Of a DNA stretch of 64,000 nucleotides, positions 54,723 through 64,000 are shown piece by piece (position 1 is the stretch's first letter; each line of letters starts with the position of its first letter). The DNA is taken from assembly GCF_964204645.1 (NCBI RefSeq), contig NC_134029.1, positions 18,742,450 through 18,806,449 of the forward strand, read 5' to 3'. The DNA comes from Tubulanus polymorphus (taxonomy: Eukaryota; Nemertea; Palaeonemertea; Tubulaniformes; Tubulanidae). A model generated the notes under the pieces. The model was not told where the DNA came from. It worked only from the letters and a program-made list of their open reading frames with translations, and ran no database searches. The translations under genes and the position numbers were made by a program.

Positions 54723-55560
54723 GTCTAATCGAATCGACGTAACGAACGGAAACCACCCAGACTAGTTTTATCATGGTCTTTCAGCTTAACAATTTAAACA
54801 CTATTTAAAATTTAAATCATGAAGTATTCTACTTTGAAGCACGCTTCAGCTTACCAACAAGTTTCCCGACGCAAAAAGCGACAGAATACACCCGTTCTTT
54901 GAGGATTTGGCTCAGAATGGTACAACAAAACTAACGACGTTACACCAGAAATTTGTGAGGAAGCACCGGCACCGACCGAAGTGAGAATAAGATGACGTCA
55001 CATAAATGAACACGATCTATCCGGGCTTAGGTTCGAACCCCAGCGTGACACTACCATGACAGAAGGGTAAACTACGCAAACTAACATAGCAAATGCCAAA
55101 TATATAACACATTCTTCAAGATTAAAACCTCAAATAACAAAAAGGTGGCTTACTCACTTTTAAAAAAATTATCTTTATTTGAGTTGATCAAACAGAGGGC
55201 TGAAAATTGGCATATGATATTTGATACAGGTGTAATAGCCATCCATACAACTATTCCATTGTTTAGCTTCTGCAATGTGGTTTAGGCATAGCTGTGTTTT
55301 TGCCACCTCAGCTCGGATGAGCGGTTCATTATCGCATCATTACAGTCGAATTAAATATCGGAGAGCGTGCTCTATTGTTTTTCGCGTGACGTAATGGCAT
55401 ATTTAAACGAATAGCGATTGAGAAACGTGATTGGCTGCTACGTAGGCAGATAATGATATGAACGGCGGCGACGGACTCTGATTCGCCACGATGCCGACGG
55501 TCTGGCGGGAAATCGACCAATGGGCGCTTGTTTTGGCGGCATAACTCATCGGGATAACTC
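54723..55560. promoter_or_regulatory. Upstream region of the first HMGB gene
   Basis: No ORF supported. Near the 3' end are two CCAAT boxes: ATTGG at about 55430 (GTGATTGGCTGCT) and CCAAT at about 55518 (CGACCAATGGGCG). A noncoding first exon of the HMGB gene probably ends at 55621 before GTATGT. Confidence 0.5.
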
Positions 55561-55621
55561 GGTCTGCATAAGTAGCGTGTATGTGCGGGCTCCGTGCTTT
55601 GAATATACGCGGATATAGAAG
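55560..55621 (+). other. Probable noncoding first exon of HMGB copy A
   Basis: Ends at a GTATGT donor (55622) following ATATAGAAG. CCAAT boxes lie about 40 and 130 bp before it. The coding exon begins at an acceptor ending 56808. The transcription start is not visible; the exon start is approximate. Confidence 0.45.
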
Positions 55622-56822
55622 GTATGTTTACATTCAAATATATCTGTATGATTTATATTTACGAATTTATCCAGTTAATGCGACATCGTTCTGAAAATAT
55701 TCTAATTATTAGCGAGGAGTTTATGTCGTATTTCGGTGTTGTTCTTCATTAGAAAGCGTTTCTGCGCAGCGTTGATCTCACTTGTCGAATCTCTTAGCGC
55801 TGTGTGCATGCATTAGATATGGCGGCCGTGTGTATGTATGTATGAACTCGAAGAAAAAAATTCTTACGAATTCATTTTTCGTCGATCGACAAAACATTTC
55901 GAGATAGCCATTTCGTATGGTTTCTGTATATGATTAAAAATGTATATTGAGCAGGTTCTCGAAGTTCGTTTTTTGCCTGTGAAACCGATGCAAAATGCCA
56001 GGTTGGCGCTACACTACGAGGTTGGCATATGGCTGCGTAGTATACAAGGCACCCTGTACGTTTTACATAGGAAGCCAGAGCCCTATCCTGGTGTACTAGA
56101 CGCGTATAAAAGCATAGCGGATGGTGCGCTTGTCACAAAATCTTTCCTAAACATTTCTATTTTCGAATGTTAATCGAAATATGGTTAGGCGACGTTTAGA
56201 TCACGCATATTAAGGGGGACTTTCATTCATGCGAAGTAGAAATGATGTCGACAAGGTGAATTTGAGGGTCATCAAAGACAAAATGTCGGTTGTAGGCAAA
56301 TGAACTACCGTCGTATACTACTCACTACTACGTTGTAGTGTAACGCATAAAACATTTTAATGGACTGTCACTTTTTGCTACCAATCTTTTTCAAGCCATA
56401 CGATTGCAAAGATAATTTTATGGTACGGTAATAATGATTATACTATGTATGAATATATTTCTATCGAAAAGTTTAATTTTTATCAATAGCCTATTCAATT
56501 TATCTATTTTAACCACAAAATGTGGCTGTTATTATTTCTATTTTGTAGAGTGTGGACAAGGACCATTGATTGAATTAGTCTTATGATTTTTGATAAATCC
56601 ATAAATGATTAAAAATTGACAAAAAGTCATTCAATTTTCAAATTTCGTCATTAAATCTGATTTTGTATCTTGCAATCAAATAATCTTTCACAGAAAATGC
56701 GATTGATAGGCCTATCATTCAATTAGCCTTGAATAGAAAATAAATCGATTCAAAATTTAAGTTTTACGAATATACTGCTATTTACATATGTAGCCTATCT
56801 TTTTTTAGATACGACTCCTAAT

Positions 56823-58406
56823 ATGGCTTCAATGGGAATGGATCCTGTTGCCGTGATGCAGATGCAGATGCAGATGAGACAGCAAGCGGGTAATGTTACT
56901 ACTGCTGCTGCTACTGCTGCGGTTAGTTCTGGATCTAGTAAAAAACCAAGAGGGAAGATGACACCGTATGCGTGCTTTGTTAAGGTGATCCGTGCTGAGC
57001 ATAAGAAAAAGCACCCGACTGAACATATCGTATTTGCTGAATTCTCTAAGAAATGCGCGGAAAAGTGGTCGGTAAGTGCAACGTAATTCCGTGGTCCTTT
57101 TTGGTTCAAGACTTCGCTATTAGATAAGACGTCACATTCTCAAAAATATTATCATTTTCTTCTCCTTTGCAGCAAATGAATGAAAAGGAAAAGAAACGAT
57201 TTCAAGAAATGTCGTTGAAAGACAAAGAGCGCTACGAACGCGAAATGGCCGAATATGAACCGCCCGCAGGGGAAGCACCGAAGCCGAAGAAGAAAAAAAG
57301 GACCAAAGATCCGAACGCCCCAAAACGAGCGCTGTAAGAAATCAACTAGTTATTTAGATTTGAATTATCTACTCGTTCTTTTGCCTGTTCGAAACAAGTT
57401 GGGGGGGGGGCACATGGTTTTAAGCATCAGTAAACATCTTCCCAGTTCTTGCCAACTCGGAGCAGCGATATTAGTCAGAAAAAAGGATAAGAAAAATGAG
57501 ATTATTATTTTGTTTTTATCAGAGTAAATAAAAAAAGTTTGATTTGGGCATGTTGTACTAAGCCACAACTGCCCCTGAAATATCCATCATAAACACGGTT
57601 TTAATTTCAGGTCGGCGTTCATGTGGTTTTGCAAAGACGCGCGCAAGGATGTTAAAGAGGCGAGTCCTGAACTGCGAATGGGCGAAATCGCCAAGGTTCT
57701 TTCGGTCAAGTGGAAAGAATGTCCAAATCGAGAAATCTACGAAAAACAGGCTGACGAAGATAAACAAAGATACGCAGAAGTAAGTCGATCACTCAAAAAT
57801 TTCCGTTGTTGGTTGAACTATTACCATTGTGTAAACAGTAAACTTCTGATTATCTTCTTGCTTCCCTTGTGACCAGTTCCTTTTCGTTGGTTAGTTTTGA
57901 TGGTCTAAACTGAACATATTAATTATTATGACCAATTTATGGAAAAAATCTGATTTGGTATTCAGAAGCGTATAATTGAGAGTTGAAACAATTTCAATCA
58001 TCAAATCACCATCCCTCCTAACAACTTGTTTGCATTGCATGCTCGATGAATGAAGGCTTGGATATAACAGAACTATATAATAATTGCGGTTCAGATATGG
58101 ATTATGGCTTGTTTGAAAGACAATTGCATCAGATATTTCTAACAATGTTGCAATGTTTTTTTTTATTCGCCGGTATATATCGCTATTAACGATCTCATTG
58201 TTTTACAGGCGATGAAAGTTTACAAAAGCCAAAAAGCAACCGGAAAAACGAAACCGATGATCGTCGGTAATCAGCAAAATCATCAAATTGCCGCGATGAT
58301 TCCACAACAACAACAGCAGCTACACCACAAACAACAAGGTGGCGCTGAATCTGAGGAATCAGACGAATCTGGCTCTGAAGATGATGATGAGGACGATGAG
58401 GCTTAG
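56823..58406 (+). CDS. HMGB: HMGB1/2-type chromatin protein, copy A
   Basis: Coding exons 56823-57071, 57173-57333, 57611-57779, 58209-58406 (stop TAG). A Gln/Met-rich N-terminus ([10 protein letters not shown]) precedes HMG box A ([20 protein letters not shown]...[12 protein letters not shown]), a basic linker ([19 protein letters not shown]), HMG box B ([20 protein letters not shown]...LSVKW), then a Gln-rich stretch and an acidic tail ([18 protein letters not shown]). The N-terminal Q-rich part is like insect Dsp1. It binds and bends DNA without sequence preference. Poly(A) signal AATAAA at 58818. Splice donors and acceptors keep phase at all junctions. Confidence 0.97.
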
Positions 58407-61400
58407 GATGGTGTAGTCTGCTACCATTGTTGGTTGTCTTTGATCGTTGGCTGCCGTCTGAATGAGCCGCCGATAATCCAAGTTTTGTACAGCAATTGTT
58501 AATCCGAGTGTCCAAACACCTTCGATTGATACATCGAACGGATCTGCATTTCAAACAAACGACTTTTCAATGTTTTTATTTTTGAAAACATTTTAAGTTG
58601 TCACGTTTCTTCCATTTAAGGCCTATATAGGCGCGGACCTATGTATTGTGTGTGTACGTACGTTGACGCTTATTGTTGTTAATTGATTCTTCGATCGAAT
58701 TGAGAATTTTCTTGTTGTTTCATTATTTGTAAAATGTTGATTAGAAAGAGAGCTATTATGATGATTTTTGATTTGTCTAACGTGTAAAAGTTGTTAAGTA
58801 TATCGATGTAACATGAAAATAAAGTATATACCTAGTGTAGATCTAGCTTGCAACTGATATACGTGTATTTTTGTGTGTTGCGAATGATGACAGCTTCATC
58901 GCTATTCTCTATTGTAAATATTTCGTGAAATTAATTTGTTTAGTCATACTGAAATGAGTTTATCTCTTTGACGAATGATACGTTGAAAAATGTGCAATGT
59001 TTCATAGGTCGCTGAAAAATGTCATAATGTAACATTAATGTACCTGTGATGTGCGGATCTGGTTCATTTTCTGCTCAATTTCAGACTGGCTCAGCAGTTG
59101 CTTGAGCAGTATTTGATTGAAATAAAGAAAGAGTAATTCATCAAATACTGAATACCGCCCATTGAAGTTAATTGTGTAGCATTAGAGATTCATGTAAGAA
59201 AAGTTTTTGGCAATACCGTTAAACACTAACTCAATGTATGGTATATCATATTCTGTGCTTTTTGCTGTAGTTTAGTGAGGTTGCAGAATGGCTTGTTTCA
59301 TTCATGTGATTGTAAAAAAAATCCCCATTGCAACAACAACATATTTTTGGTGGTTGTTGGAGCTTGTCAATTGTAAGATATGGTAACATTCATTAGTAAG
59401 GGAATTGGGACTAGTTCTGTTTGGTAAGTAAAGTGTAAGAACTCAACTTGATGAGATTGGAACTAAAATTAATCAGTGGTATCAAGTAGACTGCCAAGTG
59501 ATATGGCGATTCAAGAAGGAAAGATAGTTGTGTATTCATCTGTAAATAGTCAATGAATGTCACTGTATGATAACTTCGAATGTTGTTACAGAAAAACATT
59601 TTATCTACTATATTAACATTGTATTTGATATGAATGACCCCTGTCATTAAATAAAATACATAGATTCATTTAATTTTTGATTAATTGTAGTATATTAGAA
59701 ATATGCTTCCGTACCACTAGTCTTGGCGCACTTTGTTTTTCTTTGAAATATCGTTAATTACTAATTACTACTAGGAATTCAAAAATACGTCCAGGAATTG
59801 TTATGATTTTGATATGATTTTATTTTCCAGTCTAATGAGTATTAAACATCCACATTGATTGATTAAATTGATGGTCTTAATTGAACCTAGTTGAAAACGT
59901 TAATATGTTTTAGCAAAGTATATTCTTTTATGTGTAGTTCAATATTATTTTCTATCATCAAAGAAAATGAAAGCTATTGAATAAAAAAAAACTATTACGC
60001 TGAAAACGTCTTTATTAGTTAAGGGAAATTGGTCAGTTTTAAATCAAAAATGGGCCCCGTTTTGCGCCGTCTGCCGGTAGGTCAGCCAAACTCAAAACAT
60101 TCGGTAGATGGCAGCACTGTGTAGATAATGGCGATCCTTCATTGACCGTACAATAAGATATCTAGCTAATGTTTGCCGCCTAATTTCACCATCAAGAAAT
60201 CTCCGCGGGTAAGGTTTATCTAAACGATCGAATTCGTTGCGAATCGTAGACGACTATGACGGCCAGTTTTAGTCGATGCATTCGTGAATTCGCTTCAAAT
60301 CGCCTTTCAAATTCGGGTGTTTTAAAAGTTCGATCCTCGTCGGTTTTTTCATTCTTTCTTCTCTTCAATTTTATTGTGTAAATAAAGGCTCATCTCGTCG
60401 AAGCAATCGTGTCGTCGATTGAGTGCGACTTAATTGGCTTTTGGTTGCCGTAATTGCAATTTGCCTTGAATATTGTCTCTCATTGTTGAAGTTAAGATCC
60501 CTATTTGTATATTAAACTGTATAGAGATAGAATAGAATACATTTAAGTAATGTATTTTTAGTTCCGAAATGAATTTCCAGATGGCGCTTTCCATCAGGGA
60601 AATATTTGATTACATTGTATTCTATTTTTCTACATATTGAAACAATGTAACGACTAAATCTCTCAACTGTTGGCACAGGTAAAATCAATGAAATCTTCCA
60701 CAACCCAGAAATACCTTATGGTTTTGTGTTTCAGCTTATTTATATGATCAGAATGTCTTTGGTTCTTTGTTATCAAAAAATATTTTATTAGAAACACACA
60801 TTTCGTTTAGATGATATTCATTTAATAACATATTCAGAAATGATTAACTTTACACTTGTTATACAAGCACTATCATCTCAGACCCGATATGAATTTGGTT
60901 AAGTGCCATTCTTAAACTTACGTGCACAAGAAATGGTGAGATCATAGATTATGCTACATAATTTCAATTCGTGTACTGCTATCTTTTTGAGCCCGGCTAC
61001 TTAATGTATGCAGGATTTTGGTTTTGATTTCGATAATGAGCCTAAAGCTCATTTCAAAAAGCTAGATATTTTTCAAGACTTTGTCTAGCAACCTCACAGT
61101 GGATCTCAATGAATTCAGAGAAATTTGGATATATTATGGAGCAATCATCCACCAGCACCCAGTTCCTAAGTGGTCATTTAGGCCTGTAAAGGTTCAAATT
61201 TTTTGGGAGTCCATTATCTCAAGGTTTGAATTGTTATGTCGCGCAATTCACGATTTTTACTAGTAAGCATTCTTCCTTGCCCGAGCTGCCATGTTTGTTT
61301 TGAAAATAAAGAGCCATGAGATCTATTCGATATCAGGCAAATGAAATAATAGTGAGAATGTTAAATCAGTCTAAAACGCTCGCAGGAGTGAAAGGCGCAT

Positions 61401-61890
61401 TGAAATATACCTTGGTCCCTCAAGCGATGTGTTAAAATCTTAAGCTCAAAACCCATATTTTGTTCATCATCAAAGCTATTTGATTAAACTGGTTTCAGTT
61501 AACAAACATTTTTTGACGTTACATCAACCCTTTAATGACTTAAAATTTTACCTAATAGACTTAAAAGGAAAGCGCAGTGATTATTTCATTGTACTGCGCT
61601 ATATAGAAAAAAATATTATTAAAATATTTGGAATGAACTAATTTTAACTGAGTGGTTAAATTTTATTGACAACTTTGGACTTGATTCAAGCATATACAGA
61701 ATCCAGCTCCATTCAAATTCTAGGGCACATAAATTCCAACGAAAATACAATTATCTCAAAATGTATGTTTGGTTCCAAGTAGTACTTACGATTTTGTACC
61801 AAATTAAAAATGAGATGTTTTTTTTTCCGATTTCAGGAAATTTGTGTTTTCTAGCATTGTCGTACTTACGAATAACAACAGTGTGTGGCC
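58407..61890. other. 3' UTR of HMGB copy A and intergenic spacer
   Basis: 58407 to about 58840 is 3' UTR (AATAAA at 58818-58823). The rest is AT-rich without a supported gene. The second HMGB gene begins at 61891, and its upstream promoter or first exon must lie in this stretch; around 60060-60420 there is a short GC-richer segment that may be it. Confidence 0.4.
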
Positions 61891-64000
61891 ATGATGATGC
61901 AAATGCCAATGAACCCTATGGTAGCTCCCGGGCCCGCTCCTGGACCGCCTGCGGGCGCAAACAAAAAACCGAAGGGCAAAATGACTCCTTACGCCTGTTT
62001 TGTGAAAGTTATCCGGGCTGAACACAAGAAGAAACACCCCAATGAACATATCGTTTTTGCTGAGTTTTCGAAAAAATGTGCAGAGAAGTGGTCGGTAAGT
62101 GTAATCATGGACGTATAAACTAGATCTAGTTTATACGTCCAATGTGTAATAGAACGTAAACAGTAAAATCTTTATGAGAACTATTCGTCAAAATGTTTTA
62201 TGTTATTTAACTTTTCCTGACCCCTTAATTCGGAGATGCCTTCCGTAATTGGGATATGATAGTAATGCAGATTCTAGCTCAAAATTCTCTACTTTATAAA
62301 CTTTTTGTATTCAGGAATGACTGATCTGTAATGGGGACCCTGTTACATTAGGCTATAGAAAGTTGAGACTATTCTCAGTCTGGATTATAGTTGTTTCATC
62401 CACTATGTAAATTAAAAAAGACAATTGTTATTTTTGTTCTGACGTTTCGGGAGTATTACTTCCACCCATCTTCAGAGATTATTTATACATTAGGCTATCT
62501 TCTGAACTTAATAATTGACGTTGCGTATGGACATTCTCTTCGTTTTAGCAAATGACCGACAAGGAGAAGCGACGATTTCAGGAGATGTCGTTAAACGACA
62601 AAGAGCGTTACGAGCGCGAAATGGCTGGCTACGAACCGCAACCCGGTGAAAAACCGAAGCGAACAAAGAAGAAGAGAACAAAGGATCCAAACGCTCCCAA
62701 ACGAGCCCTGTAAGTTTTGAGTCGCGGCTGGTGCACTGTCGACTACGGTGGTCGCGCTAAACGTCCCAAAGCATTGGGTAATTCTCGGTGCTATTTTTTC
62801 CTGAGCAAAATTCTGCCCTGTTTTCCTGCAAAGGTTGCAGATGATACCAGTGCGTAAAAGATAAATGAATTGCCCTAAGACTTATTGCTGTATATAGAAG
62901 TATACTACAGTATTCAGTATTTGGGCATGCGTCTGGTAGGAAACAACAAATGTATTTCAACATGCTAGTTAGGTAGCGTTTTAAAACGGAAATACAGTAC
63001 AATGTTTGGCTGCGCCGTGCACCATGTATTTCTATGTATAGGCACCCTTTTGAAATCTCTGACTGCCATGCATAACAATGAATAGACATGGTCAGTCGAA
63101 TTTGGGAGGACTTGAAGACTCAAAAAATTACTTAAGGGCTGTTGAGGCCAGGGGTTTTATGAAAAGAAAAAAAAAATAAATTATCTGAATCGGGCTTAAG
63201 TTTATTTTCTCTCATTGATTTACTATTCTATTCAGCTCCGCGTTCATGTGGTTTTGTAAGGACGCTCGTAAAGACGTGAAAGAGGTCAGTCCCGAATTGC
63301 GTATGGGCGAAATAGCGAAGGTGCTGTCGGTGAAATGGAAAACCTGTCCGAACAAGGAGTACTACGAGAAACAATCGGATGAAGACAAACAGCGATACGC
63401 GAATGTAAGTTCTCGCTGCTTTCAACTCTAGTTTCGAAAGATGGCTGGTATCAATTGAGACGAAACATCAACATAGTTGTTCTTAACCCTTTCAGCGCAT
63501 CAACACCGCAGTGCGGTGTATAAATCGGTACTGAACTTTGCTAGAACAACACATTGATGTTATTAGAAACTTGTTATTATCTTTACGAAAGATGGCTACA
63601 CATGTCAAACTTGTTGAAATAGTAGTAACTAACGACCCGCACTAAACTAGTGGTATACCCGCTAAACGAGGTATTCGGGTGGACTTGTTAAAATTATCTC
63701 CAGCATTTAAGGGTAATATTTAGGGCCAAATTCGGTTTTTCTATCTAGTCGACTAGTGATCGGTACCAATAGCCGAATGCACGTAATTTCCAAACTATTG
63801 CCGAAATATAGTTTCGACTAACTGAAATTCGGTTTCACTTAGTTTAACTAACTGCCTTCTCCTTGGCTGCACTGAAAGGGTTTAATTTTGCGGGTTTAAG
63901 TCTGTTCATTTGTAATAATGAATGTCGGAAGGGGTGGTTCCAGATTGAAGATTGAAAATCAAAATTCATCAATATTTTCCAGGCAATGCGGATATACAAA
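61891..64000 (+). CDS. HMGB: HMGB1/2-type chromatin protein, copy B, partial
   Basis: Coding exons 61891-62094, 62549-62709, 63236-63404 and the start of another at 63983, running off the window. ATG chosen at 61891; an upstream GTG frame is not a start. Residues: Met/Pro-rich start ([20 protein letters not shown]), box A almost identical to copy A, the same [18 protein letters not shown] linker, box B with VKEVSPELR instead of VKEASPELR. Same intron phases as copy A. Together with copy A it is a tandem duplicate 3.5 kb away. C-terminal acidic tail not visible. Confidence 0.96.
63487..63881. mobile_element. piggyBac-type MITE copy in HMGB-B intron
   Basis: TTAACCCTTTCAGCGC at 63483 and CACTGAAAGGGTTTAA ending near 63885: inverted CCCTTTCAG ends with TTAA flanks. 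The interior around 63720-63845 (CCAAATTCGGTTTTT, GTTTCGACTAACTG) resembles the element that the Polinton entered (20364-20508 plus 37366-37439). Confidence 0.55.

Noticed and set aside
1-64000. CRISPR arrays, bacterial operons or rRNA genes
   Set aside because: No evenly spaced direct repeats with unique spacers and no rRNA-like sequence; the window is animal nuclear DNA.

Overview
The window comes from the nuclear genome of an invertebrate animal. Host genes are split into many short exons with GT-AG introns and have clear bilaterian orthologues. Introns and spacers are AT-rich and full of small inverted-repeat transposons and tRNA-headed SINEs. A marine lophotrochozoan or similar invertebrate is plausible, but I cannot fix the species from sequence alone.

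Layout, left to right. An ARMC3 orthologue lies on the minus strand; 16 coding exons are visible between 338 and 11585 and its 3' end runs off the window. A FAM174-like small membrane protein gene (plus strand, coding exons 12763-13148 and 17505-17651) shares a head-to-head promoter region with ARMC3. Repeat-rich DNA follows, with two SINE-like tRNA heads and a CT-rich minisatellite. At 20509-37359 sits a 16.85-kb Polinton/Maverick element, a virus-like DNA transposon, with 381-bp terminal inverted repeats and a 6-bp CATGTG target duplication. It lies inside an older small inverted-repeat element. Beyond it are a gene-poor stretch (37440-45722), an intronless UPF2 gene (minus, 45723-49334), SAP30L (minus, 49391-51915), a fold-back repeat near 53-54.4 kb, and two tandem HMGB1/2-type genes on the plus strand (56.8-58.4 kb; 61.9 kb to the window end).

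The Polinton encodes on the plus strand a chimeric zinc-finger ORF, an HNH nuclease, two small unknown proteins, a chromodomain integrase and an FtsK/HerA-type packaging ATPase. On the minus strand it encodes a zinc-finger protein, a major-capsid-like protein, several membrane-associated proteins, a penton-like minor capsid protein, a small OB-like protein and a protein-primed family B DNA polymerase. The two gene blocks converge on an inverted-repeat AT-rich spacer at 24738-25259. The polymerase is split by a one-base frame offset near 35398-35422, so this copy probably cannot replicate itself. I found no adenovirus-type maturation protease.

Most notable observations: each end of the Polinton is itself a 187-bp near-perfect hairpin; nearly every gene in the element starts in the context TAAATG, most with an upstream T- or A-tract, which looks like a virus-style promoter code; the left inverted repeat carries the first 38 codons of the polymerase gene fused to a duplicated HNH tail; and UPF2 is one exon starting 56 bp after the SAP30L stop codon.
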